Assembly: GCF_035594125.1 (NCBI RefSeq)
Contig: NC_087156.1
Coordinates: 10,180,065-10,244,064, forward strand
Direction: 5' to 3'
Length of the DNA stretch: 64,000 bases
Origin: Scylla paramamosain
Lineage: Eukaryota; Arthropoda; Malacostraca; Decapoda; Portunidae
Shown here: positions 51,500-64,000 of the stretch, in pieces
How the letters are laid out: each line of letters starts with the position of its first letter
Position numbering within the stretch: the first letter of the stretch is position 1
Translations under genes and position numbers: made by a program
The notes under the pieces: generated by a model
Database searches by the model: none
The model's input: only the letters and a program-made list of their open reading frames with translations
What the model was told of the DNA's origin: nothing

Positions 51500-52304
51500 T
51501 GTAATATGATTCTCATCATATTAGAATTATAATGTCAATGTTGGCACCTTTGAATGTGGAGCGGGCAGTGTGTGTCGCTGTCATTGGTTGGAAAGAGGTG
51601 TAGACACGGGTTGTATTCCAGTTACTGTATAATTGTTATTGGCATATATGACAAGAATTGTAATTATTATTGAGATACATATATTGTTTTCTTACTTATT
51701 AACAAGTTTGGTATTGGTTAGTAATGTGTATTTGTTTGTCAAGAGGAAGTTTTCTTTTAGGGTCTGTGTATGTAACACGGATATATATTATACCGCACTC
51801 AGGGTGTAGGGGGAAGGTAGGCAGAGGTACAGTTGGTGCCTGTCAGGGGTGAGTGGCGGTTGTTTGACTGAGGTGAGTTTTGTGATAACATTATTTCTCT
51901 GATTTGTTTGACTTATGTTATGCCGCTGATTGTGCATATTGGTTGGTGTTATATTGAATGCGGTGCTGATAGGAGGATTTGATTAAGTGTAACTTTGCAG
52001 CATAGTTGGGGTAATGCTGTAATCAGACATATGGTGAAGTCTGCCTTGGCTGATGATGGGCGGTCATTTTGTGAGTACTATTTTATATGTATCGTGTGTC
52101 ATTGCAATAGTGAATAATATAATGGGATATGTGTTCATCTTATGTTATTCTTCTGTTTACTGGGTGAAGTTACAAGATATTGAAGGGAGTTACATGATAT
52201 TGAGGTATGCTGTGTTTATGTTGACATTAAATTTGCAGGCTGAATCAATCAATAAATCAAGATACAGCAAGTCAGCCCAATCATAGTCATTATCCTACAC
52301 TACA
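51500..52304 (+). repeat. 3' LTR of BEL element
   Basis: Begins TGTAATATGATTC and ends CCTACACTACA (TG...CA), 805 bp. A TATA-like ATATATATTATA is at 51781 and AATAAA at 52251-52256. The end is confirmed by its match to the 5' remnant and by the return to host sequence at 52305. Confidence 0.8.
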
Positions 52305-52589
52305 GGTGCATATGCCAAATGAAATAGTAAACAAACATACATATATAGAATCATTAGAAATAGAAAAATATCAGAAACTTTGAGGCAGGCAGACTGAATT
52401 TCGTATGACGAAAATATTTGTATGATCATGTTTGGTAACTTACACACGAGCGATGGATAAAAAAGAGCGATTTTACATATAAACCTAGAGAAACGAAAGC
52501 AAAACTTTATAAAACAAAAAAGAGAATAAAATAAAAAAAATAAAATATGATTCCTCCTGTCTGTGAATCACATTGCAGACAGAGGCGCC

Positions 52590-52648
<59 letters not shown>

Positions 52649-52786
52649 TCCTGTCGCCAAAAATACACACAATTCTCCTGTTACTCTATGAATTACCTAA
52701 CCAGAAATGAAATATGCATAAATGTTATGTATTTTGTATATTGTTGTGTGGATCACTGGAATTGTGTTCAAATCTGAAAGGCAGAA

Positions 52787-52871
<85 letters not shown>

Positions 52872-52882
52872 TGCAACACAAT
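52305..52882 (+). repeat. Host flank duplicated around BEL element, right copy
   Basis: Counterpart of 45497-46126. It starts immediately after the last base of the 3' LTR and continues into unique sequence (ACACATGCATATATATCG) at 52883. Confidence 0.9.
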
Positions 52883-52968
52883 ACACATGCATATATATCG
52901 TGCACACTTTTCTGCCTCTTTCTTCTTTCTTTCATGCGACATTTGGAAAAAAAGCAATTGTTGAGATA

Positions 52969-53029
<61 letters not shown>

Positions 53030-53031
<2 letters not shown>

Positions 53032-53386
53032 TGAGTGATAATAGAGAAGCAGACAGACAAACAGATACGTTAAGATACACAGAATTGCACCTAAGCTGGG
53101 GACAGAGACTCCCAAGCAATCACGCACCCACCCACACAAGACAGACAGAAGGTCAAAGATATACTGATATACGTACTGACATACATTCTTCAACTGTTCG
53201 GTCAATATGCAGACGCTACACGAACTTACATATTGTACTGCGCGTCTCGAAGGAGTAACGCCGGGAGATGACAACGTCCGCCCTTTACTGCTCAGGGAAG
53301 CACAGGGACTGAGTGTGTTGCTGGCTGTTTGTTGGAGTTTCAGGATTCACGAAGGCTGACGAAGAGTTTCAAAAGTAGGAATGTAT

Positions 53387-53388
<2 letters not shown>
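53030..53388. other. Mostly unassigned; possible LINE scrap at its right end
   Basis: CAGACAGA-rich start. At 53250-53310 the + strand can be read as TPGDDNVRPLLLRE, reminiscent of the first RT motif of LINEs. That is weak, but a LINE 3' end follows after the (GA)n tract. Confidence 0.25.
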
Positions 53389-53481
<93 letters not shown>

Positions 53482-53484
53482 AAG

Positions 53485-54268
53485 TATCAACAGGACAAGT
53501 AGAGCCCCGCGCCTCACCTTCAACGGAGAGACACTGACGCCGCGGGATGAGGTGGAGGTGCTGGGGGTCACTTACGACCGTAAGTTGACCTTCAGAACCC
53601 ACGTGGAGCGACTCGCCAGAGAGGCCTCAGGGAAGCTGGCATCCCTGAGGAGAATCTCCTACCTCCTTGACGCCAAGGGACTGGAGTTACTCTACAAGGC
53701 GTAGGTCCGCTCCTCCTTGGAGTACACGTGCCTGGCCTGGGCGGCGCGGCAAACAAGCACCTTGCTGTCCTGGACAAGGTGCAGGACCGAGCGGCGAGGC
53801 TCATCAGGAACAGTGAGCTCGGCCTTCAGCCTGCACTGCACATCCTCCAGCACCGACGAGACGTGGCGGGCCTCACCGTCATGTTCAAGGTGCAACAGCA
53901 ACGGGTGCCGCACCTACAGGCTCTCCGGCAGCCTGCCCGACATGCCGAAGTCACCACCAGAGCAGTCACAAGCGCCCCTGGGGAGCTGCACCAGCCCAGG
54001 TGCAGAACGTGGCACCAGCAAAGACAGTTTCTGAACACATACATTGGCTGGTGGAACGAGTTTGTTACCGTGCAGCCAAGTGTTGAGGGCTGGACCAGGC
54101 AGCAGTTCAAGACTGCAGTGAATGTGTGGTTGCAACAGACAAACAGAGAGAGAGGCTTTCAGATAGAAGGCATTAACAGTGACTTCTTTAGCCTAAATTG
54201 TTGTATGAAATATGTAAAGTATATGTACAGCAACTCTGTAAACACATATCATGTAGATTTGTATAAAT
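53485..54268 (+). pseudogene. LINE (GC-rich family 4) RT C-terminal end
   Basis: Reads RLTFNGETLTPRDEVEVLGV and YDRKLTFRTHVERLA, the usual post-catalytic region of CR1/Jockey RTs. SSLEYTCLAW, DKVQDRAARLI and LQHRRDVAGLTVMFK follow. Two lesions are visible: TAG at 53702-53704 where the family normally has Gln, and a frame change near 53742. The end has AATAAA at 54266 followed by A's and (GA)n. It is markedly richer in G+C than its surroundings and begins right after a (GA)n tract, so its upstream part is missing. Confidence 0.75.
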
Positions 54269-54269
54269 A

Positions 54270-54354
<85 letters not shown>

Positions 54355-54444
54355 ACGAACATAAATTCGGAGAGACTGAATAAAAAAGGTTGAAGTAAAA
54401 AAAAAAAAATCAAACGTATAGACAAGTAAATGTACATACATGCT

Positions 54445-54520
<76 letters not shown>

Positions 54521-54525
<5 letters not shown>

Positions 54526-54867
54526 AGTCATAGCGCCACACAAAAAAAAAAGCCACAAAATAACAGAAAGAAGTGAAAAAAAGAAAACATTGAAAGACAC
54601 AAGCCGGAGTGAACAAGTGACATCAGGACGAGAATGTAATCTAATATTAGTAGGTGCCTGAAGTTACTCGGAGAATGACATCATACTTAAAGGCGAGTGA
54701 GGAAAGAAGAGAGCAGGGTTTAACTTGGAAAAAATTGCGGTAATGAATAAGGAAAATATGAGGAAATAAAGCACTAGAGTGGGAAAATATGTAGCAGATT
54801 GAAAGGAAAAAAACAGGAAATTAAGTGCTAAAAATGGGTGATGCCTAGTTGGATAGGTTGCAAGGTT
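54521..54867. other. Unassigned purine-rich stretch
   Basis: A-rich on the + strand. It has no frame or homology that I can support, and leads into block R copy 2. Confidence 0.4.
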
Positions 54868-54902
54868 AGTATTCCTGTGAAGGTTATGCATGTCTGTGTG
54901 CT

Positions 54903-54970
<68 letters not shown>

Positions 54971-55189
54971 TGTGTATGTGGGGCTCTTGAGGCGAGGGGA
55001 GCTTTCAAGAATAAGTGAACGGTAAAATGAATAAATATATAAAAAGGGGAAATATTTTTGCTGGGCTCATAAAAGCGTAAACATTTGCGTTGCTTTGATA
55101 AAATTGTGTGACCTTCAGGAAAGGGACAGTTTAATATGATAACGAGGAGGAAAGTATTGCTGTGGTGCCCTTGTGCCGTGTTGGTGAGG

Positions 55190-55264
<75 letters not shown>

Positions 55265-55306
55265 GCGTGAATGACGGCAATAACAACAGGTGAGAGATGA
55301 GAGGGA
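54868..55306 (+). repeat. Shared block R, second copy
   Basis: Counterpart of 15924-16345. The (GT)n at 54907-54978 and (GA)n at 55193-55261 differ in length from the first copy. Confidence 0.8.
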
Positions 55307-56059
55307 ACAATTACAACACAAAATTAATGGGCGTGGATATACGAGAGTACATATTGAGCTGAAGAATGAACGTGGGCGAAACCGTAACTCATGAATGATT
55401 GAATGAGTGAATGAGTGAATGAATAGAATGTGAAATGAAACTGGATATAGATGTAGAAAAATGTGATGATACCAGTAGTAGTTGTAGGAGTATATAGTAG
55501 TACTAGTAGAAACAGTGTGGGACCCATATAGTAGTACTAGTAGAAAAAGTGTGGGACCCCATCTGATTATTATTATTTTTATTATTATTATTAGTAGTAG
55601 TAGTAAAAAAGACGGAGAAAAATAGTGAAAGAACGGAAGAGAGAGAAAAAGAGATATAATAGCAATAGTCGGAAAATAAATCAAAATGTAAAAAAAAAAA
55701 AAAAAAAAAAACACTAGAAAAGGATAAAAAAATAATGAGTAAAATTTATGTTGTTCCAGAAGGTCATCGCCCACATCATGTCATCGAACATTATTAAGTA
55801 AATTCCATTAAAATTCAGGCTTGCGATACCTTAGAAAAGGTCCCAGTTGTCAATGAACGTCCATCCATTACTCTTACAATGATTCGCTAGCCTGCGATTC
55901 ACTGTAATAGCCCTGGACTGCCACTCAGCACCAACTCCCCTCCTCGGCAAGACACCACAGTCGTTATCTCCTCGTTATCTCTACTTTGCCGTGGAAATCT
56001 GCTGAACAATGAGATTGGTGAGACTAAAGTATTGCAAATGATTAGCACTACATATACCA

Positions 56060-56062
<3 letters not shown>
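55307..56062. other. Unassigned stretch with a short tandem duplication
   Basis: ATATAGTAGTACTAGTAGAA plus GTGTGGGACCC occurs twice in tandem (about 55490-55560). (ATT)n/(AGT)n and poly(A) follow. No gene is seen. Confidence 0.45.
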
Positions 56063-56149
<87 letters not shown>

Positions 56150-56151
<2 letters not shown>

Positions 56152-56635
56152 GAGTTCCTTGATGAATTGCCATGTTCTCATGACTCTCTATCGCTATTTA
56201 TTGTTCTTTCATCTTTTTATATCCTGCATGAGTCTGCTCCCGGGAATTAGGTATGGTAGTTGTACGGTGATAAATAATATTTCAGTGCGACCTTTGCAAT
56301 ATCTTCCTTTATTTATGAAAGCTTTCGTTACTGTGAAGTGTGGCTCGAATATTATTATTGTTTTTTTTTATGTAAATATTTTTCGTTATATTTGTCCAGC
56401 ACATTTTTGTTATGTGCGAAGAAAGTAAGTGATCATTTAAATCCCGAACTTTAATTTCATTTGCATAAAGAAGTTTAAATTAGAGAGTGAAATGAAGAAG
56501 GACTCCTTAACGTGTGGGAAGTGCCTGCCAACCTACTATGGAGGGTGTGCTGCGCAAATCATGATTGTATAGGAGCGTGATGTAACCTGTTCACACTGAT
56601 ACCACTTACAGACAAGCCTTCAAGTACCTTGGTAT
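56150..56635 (+). repeat. Shared block S, second copy
   Basis: Counterpart of 31315-31797; preceded by (CT)n and followed by sequence different from copy C. Confidence 0.85.
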
Positions 56636-56680
56636 TACGTAGTTGTGGTTTAAATAATGTTTTGACATGTTTAGATAATC

Positions 56681-56762
<82 letters not shown>

Positions 56763-57368
56763 CAGGAAGGCAGACGGTCAAACAAACAGGCAGGGAGGCA
56801 AGCAAGCAAGCAAGCAAGGAAGCAAGGAGGCAGACAGACTAACGGGCGGGGAAAGAGGTGGATGGACATACAAAAAAGGAAGAAAGAAAGCAGACAGACA
56901 AACAGGGTGACAGGGTGACAGGGTGACAGACAGGGTGACTACCACCTTCATATTCTAGACACACTTTACTTTCCCTCCTGGCTTCAGCTCAAGGTTTTCC
57001 AAGGTCAGTTGAATTGCTTGTGTTCTCGGACTGATGCTAACGGAGCTAATCCGCGCATGGCTTAGCAGTGGACTGTCGGCTTTTCTCTCATCCTGGTACA
57101 CGCGGCGATGGTACCAAGGGAATCATTGTCTTGGCGGAGTGTTAGGGAGGGTGAGGCGAGGCATGGCAGGGTATCTCTTGACTGGAAACCTTAAGTAAGG
57201 TAATCTAAGCGAAGTCGAACTGGAAGGTTTGCAATAAAATTAGTGTTGCTGCTCAAGCTGAAGGAGGATTGTTAGGATGTTACTTCTTAGAAAATAGCCT
57301 TACTTAGTGAAATATAGTAAAGATGGGTAAAAGAGAGAAGGTGAATTCTACTTGGGAGTGAGATACGG

Positions 57369-57457
<89 letters not shown>

Positions 57458-58131
57458 CCTTACAGTGAAAACTTTAAGTTCAGTGAAATAGCATCTTTAT
57501 TCTTCATTGACACTCTTAAGCTGCAGACGCTAGAAAGAAATCAGTCACAACCCAGAAGACATGATATAGAAAAGTAGATTCAACTGTTTCCATATTTTCT
57601 CTTGATTATAAAGAACAGATAATAGATTGACAATAACGAAACGATTTACTCGTAAGAGGCTTTGCTTGGGATGAGAGGAGGTTAGGGAGTCCTGTTCTGG
57701 AGTGAAGCCGTAAACACTGGTGATGTAGAACTGAAATAAGAATTTGTCTCATCGTTGTCTCGTCAACAGCATTCAGCAACGTTCCTTTATAAACTTAATG
57801 AAATCCCACTCTTGTTTTAATACTAAGTAGGATAAACAGAGTCATAAAGTAGAACCGTGCATCTAAATATTTCAAATAAAAGTGTAGTCTCATACATACA
57901 CAGCTCCGGTTAATGCTCTGCCAGCTCGAGCAGCAACCACGCACATTTACAGATTGCTGGAAAAAAAAAGAAAAACAAGAAAAAAAAAATTGTGATAGCT
58001 GTAGCTTTGTTGTTCCTTCTATAGTGCAGAGCCGCGTGTAGTGACTGTAGTCTCCTGAGTGCCCTAAAGAGGATCCTAGCTTTAAATAATTTGGTAAACT
58101 GATGGACATAGTCAAGCAGCTTTTCTCGGAT

Positions 58132-58184
<53 letters not shown>

Positions 58185-58364
58185 CTGTCTGTCGGTGAGT
58201 CATTCCACGTGTTGGTGGCACCTTCATTAACAACCAAAGGTTCATTGACATAAAATATTATTGCAGAGAAACAGATCAACATAAAAATGCTCGCACAGTC
58301 TGATGGGGCCGAGTCTTACGACCACAGAATACCTCGAACCTGCTATTCTTTATATTGATAGTTC

Positions 58365-58459
<95 letters not shown>

Positions 58460-58640
58460 GAAGCTGATATGATAGATCAATTAATACAATTATGAGCATC
58501 GGATCCCATGAAGGGCGACTAGAGGGCCAGAAGAGGGTAGGTACTACTCACACAAGTCCTTAGCCCTTATGTAGGGGAACTACTGGAGGCTTGGAATAAA
58601 CTCTACGAAACCAGTTTTACTGCAGTTTTCATTACAACTG

Positions 58641-58718
<78 letters not shown>

Positions 58719-58795
58719 GTAGGTTTCATTACAATCCTTAATAATCAAGGCATTTAATAGTCATTCCTATTCTGAGATAAATGATGGTAGAGAGA

Positions 58796-58897
<102 letters not shown>

Positions 58898-59182
58898 AAT
58901 ATTAGTAATTGGTCAGGAGAATAACGTACAAATTTTTTCTTTTATAATGCAAAACTTTAAAAATATCATTGCGTTCATTAACTAACCTGCACTCTTTTCA
59001 GTTACACTTTTTGATATAAATTGTTTTTGCTTTGAAGAGAGCAATGGTGATAGAATCTAAGCAGATGCTGTCATGTTTGTTGTTTTGCTGTTAGATTTTT
59101 TTTCTATATGTATGTATAGTGTCGAAATAGCAAAGGCATCGTAGAAAACACTAACATCTGGAGCTTCATCACTGTGTTTCAG

Positions 59183-59715
59183 GGAAAATATGAGTAAATC
59201 GTGTGAGTCTTGCCGTGGTAGGAAAGACTGCTTCCTGCGGGACCTTATCAAAAGTGCGTTTGGCACTCGTTTGGTAAGCTGCGGGACAAAAAAAAAATAG
59301 GATGCCTTTGGTAATGCGTATATAGGAATATTATTGCCAGCGAAACACTACCTTGGCTTTGCAGTGAGGCTTTTGTATTTAGATGACCGCAGGAACTGAA
59401 ATATGTAGACACAACTATACTAGGCAGGTCCTGTGAAAGGTATCACACTAAATGTATTGCTTCATCCAGACGAGTTAGCAGCACAAGCATGAAGGAGGGT
59501 CGATCTCACAGGTGTTTGCTTTTGTTGAGATCCTTACCAAGAAGCGGTGACATCCAGAACCAACAGCAACTACGATATCTTTGTGGTCTGTGGAGCCTTT
59601 GTTGTTGTTGTTGTTTTGTTGTGTAAGACGACGTTATAGGGAACATCCTGTGTCCTCGCAGTAACCACACGAAAAGGCAGGTATCTTACTAGGAGTGGTC
59701 AGAGTGTTGTTGTTA

Positions 59716-59746
<31 letters not shown>

Positions 59747-60508
59747 AACCACAAACGGAGGAAGGTGGATGTGTTGTATTACTGAGCAACAATAAAGAAA
59801 GAAGAATAGATGAGTCAGGCCACCTTGGCGGAGATACTCAAAAGGGATTTTCATGTTTTGTGCCGTGAATACTTTTTATGGCTAGACTGAAGTGGTACTT
59901 ATTATTTTCTAAGTATATCCTTGCTGTTGTTTTTAGGTTTGTACCGCTGAATGTTGGGAAGCTTTGCATTTAAAATTTTGGTTCTTTTTATTTTCCCTAT
60001 TTGATCTTGTTATATATGTAATTGTGCTTGTTCGTGTTATTTTGTTGCAACTGTTGTGCATATTTAACATTCTTAGCGTTTCAAGTGTGTTCTGTTTTCA
60101 GTGTTGTTTTTCATGTATCCATTTTCAGTGTTGTTTTTCATGTATCCATGTGTTTTTGCTTGGAGGAATTTGACACGCTTTATTTATGACATTTCTTCAG
60201 TATTTATTCTTTCCTTTTTTGTTCATGTGTATGTTGTAACTCATGCAGTAAAGGATTTTCGGTGGTTCTGTTCATGGTGCTTCATTTTTAGCTCTTTTTA
60301 GAATAGTCAAGCTGCATCACTGTTTTGATATTTTCAGGAAAGGATGGCAGGTGGTGCCGCGGTGAACACTGCCAACACGTGCAGGAGGAAAGTGAGTACC
60401 TGCTTCATTACATCATGTGCACTCTGTTTGGAACTCGCTGTTAAACTTTTTTTTCCATGTCAACCGAAACCTGTCACTGTTGCCTGCCTTTCTCCTGTCT
60501 GCTTCCCA
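59183..60508 (+). pseudogene. Candidate exon set relic, P copy E (damaged)
   Basis: Exon 2 is 59183-59273 (donor GTAAGC) and exon 3 is 60338-60391 (acceptor TTTTCAG, donor GTGAGT). The acceptor before exon 4 reads CTGTCTG instead of CTGTCAG near 60500. Exon 2 has several replacement changes relative to A, including loss of the RAS tripeptide, consistent with absence of constraint. Confidence 0.28.
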
Positions 60509-61370
60509 CGAATCTATGAAGGAAAGAAAGGATGTGCTTCCATGGTATCGTGTCAGTAGTATTATCCATTGAAGGATTAGTTTAAACCTTTTTCCAAAGC
60601 GTTGTTTTTGTCTCCCATTTTTCTGCCTTCCCAGGGTATATATATGAAAGAAGAAAGAATGTTAATTTAGTCTATAATGTTCATTGCAACATCTTACAGG
60701 GAAAAGTCCTTTGAGGATTAACCGAATCTTTTTCAAAACTATAATTTTTGTATTTCAGTCTTCGTGTGCTTATTTTAGTGTATGCATGGAGAAAAGAAGG
60801 ATACGAAATTATATAATTTCTATAATGGTGTCATCTTTTTGTTATAAATATTTACTTGGAGATTCAATTGAAACCTAACAATTAGCTATCATTTTTGCGT
60901 TCTTATTTTTTTTTTTTTTTATATATCTTTTGTATGTACGAAAATATGAGTGAAGAAAGGAAAGATGCAATTACAAAAAAGATTTCCACAATAACAGGAA
61001 TATGCACTTGAGGACTTTTTAGGTAATAAATATCAGATCTTCTAATTTATCCGTTTATTTATCCTTTACTGTGTTTTACCGTTATGTAGATTAGTAATAT
61101 TTTGCATGTTATGATAAAGTGTCCTTGGAAACTATTACTGTAACACATTTCATTTAGTGTGAATTTGATTTCCACGTAAAAAAAAATGGATAAATAAATA
61201 AATAAAATAAAAATAGAATAAAATAAAAATCTTTCCTTCTATGGAGAACACATATTTACATTTTCTTTGTTCAATGGGGAGTTTTCAGAACTAGTGGTTG
61301 TCACCAGGTGGCAGCACAGACACAAACTCTTCTCTCACATACAAGCAATATTAGATATACCTACAGTGTT

Positions 61371-61591
<221 letters not shown>

Positions 61592-61640
61592 ATTTTTATT
61601 TTTTTTTTTATGTAGGAAGGACACTGGCCAAGGGCAACAA
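61592..61640 (-). mobile_element. Tiny LINE (family 1) 3' tail with (TA)n
   Basis: The minus strand reads TTGCCCTTGGCCAGTGTCC... then CTACAT and an A-rich run, matching the 3' end at 9811-9853 with about two changes. The A-rich tail passes into (TA)n at 61373-61591. Copies A and C lack the whole 0.27-kb insert, so it is a severely 5'-truncated retroposition nested in the TIR element. Confidence 0.7.
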
Positions 61641-62243
61641 ACATATGAAGATGCAATGGGCTTATATAATATATTTTTCTACGTAATCCCTTCTAAGTAG
61701 TAACACAAGGAAAATGAAACTCTTTTCATGAACAAATGTATGTAAGTTGATTTTTTAATGAATCGGCATTTAGATTTATTTGGTCATCTTAAGATTTCCA
61801 AATGAATACACTCTTGATTGGAAACGTCTTAATCTAGACGACAGTAAACATAAAGGCAACATGTCTGTGACAGTCAAAAATCCAAATTACATAGATTTCC
61901 TTCCTAGTTTATGGAAACGGCAATTTTAATAAAAAAAAATGGCAACTGGAGTGTCCTGGCGATAGTAATGCTGTATCTCTAACCAAAACAAACACCTGAC
62001 TCGGCCGCGCTGGTTGAACTTAAGAAACACGTTGTCGGACATGAAGTTGAATGTTGCTGCGGTGCCCATCTCCACTACGCCCTAAGCAATGGATTACGGC
62101 AGCTGGACACTACAGCAGCAGCAGGATCGCCTGAGAGATGTTTGTTTTGGTTCTCGATTACTTTGCCTTGTCGCTCGCTTCGTGAGAAGGATTCTAAAAT
62201 CCCAGAAAAAAAAAAAAAAACTAGAGCCATATATCACGATGCT

Positions 62244-62466
62244 AGATAATATTGAGAGAATGTGGTCAAATTATTATTTTTTTTGTGTGTGTGTGTTAGA
62301 TTATCGAGTAATCGAGTAAGTAGGTTGTGTGATTTTTTAATTTTTCCATTGTTCAAATCAATAGTTTTTATACTTGTAATATGATTTATTTAGAAAATGT
62401 TAGCAGTTTACTCGATAATCACACACAAAAAAAAAAAAATTGACCACATTCTCTCAATATTATCTA
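62244..62466. repeat. Copy E-specific inverted repeat, 60-nt arms
   Basis: The arm at 62244-62311 (TAGATAATATTGAGAG... to TTATCGAGTAA) is the reverse complement of 62408-62466, with length differences in the T/A and GT runs. In copies A and C the left arm is replaced by other sequence, while the right arm is present. Confidence 0.75.
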
Positions 62467-63396
62467 TACCGGATATTGAAAAATCGATACGTCATTTCAA
62501 TAGTATCATGATGATCAGTGTTCTATGCATCTTTATGCACCTGGGATTTACTACAACAATATTTTAGCTCTTTTTCCTACAGTTAGATGAGCAGCAACGA
62601 CATCTAGTGATTTAGTTCCGAAAACTCCCGGGAAGTGTTACCACCTTGATATTTGTGACCTAATCTAAGTTAACTTTTTAGCGTCATAACCTTTCTTGCA
62701 GCTTTATTCAAGTAAAATCAAAGAGAGGAAAGCTTGTATTGTTCTGTGAAGTGTTGTTATTTGTCTCTGTGTGTGTTGATTGTCACCTTGAAAAGTCAAG
62801 GTGACGTGGGCCTTGATGACTAGAGCCGGCCCACACTATTTGTCTCCCTTTTTTTAGAGGCTCGTCGTTGTAGATTTCTGAAAATATTAGCTTCATCACT
62901 TTTTTATTTTCCTTGTCAGCGAATGAAAGAAAATTTATGATTTTCTTTATCATTTAGTAACGTATTGAATATCTATGGAGGGATTATTCCCCTAGCAGAG
63001 CGAGGTGGTTCTATTTTTGTTACCGGACACCTGTACACCCCACCGCTCCCGCCTGGCCTTGGAGGGTACAACGATGATTTGGCCAGGAGCACCTTTTGGT
63101 GTCCATTGCATATAAAAGTTTCGATTTCAGTTTCGGAAACACTTCTTGGTTGTTAACTTTTGCAGGCGTATCTTTCTTATTTTATGTAATTTCTTCTTCA
63201 GACTCACCTTTTTTGTTGTATTTTGCATATTTCGATTTATCGACATGTGGGCGAAGGTTTCTGCCTCGCAACTCTTGCAACTATCGCCTCATCACTACAG
63301 ATCGAGCTGGAGGGCGCAAAATGCGCGAATTATTTGCCATAACTCACTTCATATACGGGATAGCCAGTCTTGGTTGACACCATCAGACTCAGACAC

Positions 63397-64000
63397 TTTT
63401 TTTTCTTTTTGTCTTGAGGGTTTAACACAGTCCTCTGATTTTGTGTTTGTCTTGTCGGATGCAGCAGCGGCGGGACCTTTTTCCTTCCTCGCGGCCAGAC
63501 GACGAGGACTGGCTTTTTGCTGCTCCTCCTGACACACTCACAATTTACCGGTGAGTGACGGGGACGGAGCTGTTTTTGTAGCGCAGTGTACGTCCTTCCA
63601 TTTTTAGGTTTACATTTAAGTGAAGGCTGTCATGCTTGCCTATGTTATTCCATGTGCATGTAAGGTAAGGCTGCTTGACAAAGTGTCTGACTCACTGCAG
63701 ACACTTGCTTTATGCTGTACTGTAATAAACAAGTAATTTCTCAATGTAAAGGAAACAGTGAGTCACAAAAGTGCCTCTCAGTACGATGTGGTAATAAAAA
63801 GTAGAATATGAAATAAATAGATAATAAATAAGTGAATAAATAAATAAATAAATAAATGGATGAATTAATGCATACCCTAGAGAACATTTCATACCTACTG
63901 AGCTTACCATAGCAAATACACTGATATGCTACAAAAAATGCACACAAGTATATGAAGATGGAAAAAAATGGGAGAAGTCTGTCTTGTGTTGTTATTTCTA
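63397..64000 (+). repeat. Module Q, copy Q3 (cut by window end)
   Basis: Directly continues P copy E, as Q2 continues P copy C. It includes the 86-nt candidate exon at 63465-63550, identical to the other two copies, and then the AT-rich stretch matching 38940-39300. Confidence 0.9.
63465..63550 (+). other. Candidate 86-nt exon in module Q3
   Basis: Identical to 17758-17843, with acceptor GGATGCAG and donor GTGAGTGACGG. Confidence 0.35.

Overview
This window looks like gene-poor, repeat-saturated animal DNA. There are no bacterial operons or ribosome-binding sites. Instead there are dozens of very long microsatellites ((GA)n, (CA)n, (TA)n, triplets), non-LTR retrotransposon (LINE) debris, a BEL/Pao LTR retrotransposon, non-autonomous DNA transposons and a tRNA-derived SINE. 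The LINE family and the microsatellite density fit a decapod crustacean, probably a crab. That assignment is inference from familiarity with such genomes, not from a marker gene. I found no recognisable full-length host protein gene.

Layout. The backbone is a mosaic of segmental duplications. A module 'P' (about 6.5 kb complete) occurs four times on the + strand: copy A 1-6586, copy B 10588-11070 plus 13082-15534 (internally deleted), copy C 31797-38698 and copy E about 56936-63396. A module 'Q' (about 5.5-6.4 kb) occurs three times: Q1 17686-23234, Q2 38699-45102, and Q3 63397 to the window end. P runs straight into Q in copies C and E, so P+Q is the ancestral unit. Smaller shared blocks ('R' 15924-16345 / 54868-55306, and 'S' 31315-31797 / 56150-56635) link the intervening regions. 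Many block edges fall on microsatellites. Comparing copies gives natural empty sites, and several mobile elements are delimited that way.

Regions. 6587-9853: a 0.93-kb near-perfect inverted repeat built from LINE 3' ends around a 1.28-kb microsatellite-rich centre. 11071-13081: a minus-strand LINE fragment (ORF1 zinc knuckles, endonuclease, start of RT) replacing part of P copy B. 16346-17170: a minus-strand LINE RT fragment. 23715-24780: a second, decayed LINE RT. 26159-28270: a tRNA-SINE head followed by an 18-copy array of a hairpin-forming GGTGAGTG motif. 29341-29784: long triplet tracts. 46124-52304: the BEL/Pao element (gag-pol almost intact, one frameshift in integrase, intact 3' LTR, 5' LTR reduced to 62 bp), flanked by two copies of the same 0.6-kb host segment. 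53485-54268: a third, GC-rich LINE 3' end.

The only clear long coding potential is the BEL gag-pol. Host-gene signals are limited to short, splice-site-bounded candidate exons repeated in the P and Q modules, and a possible TATA/first-exon block in Q. These may be fragments of a duplicated gene or non-coding transcript. The most checkable novelties are the 1.04-kb TIR element with a precise empty site in copy B, the BEL insertion whose flanks look like an empty allele joined to a filled allele, the hairpin minisatellite, and the long inverted repeat.
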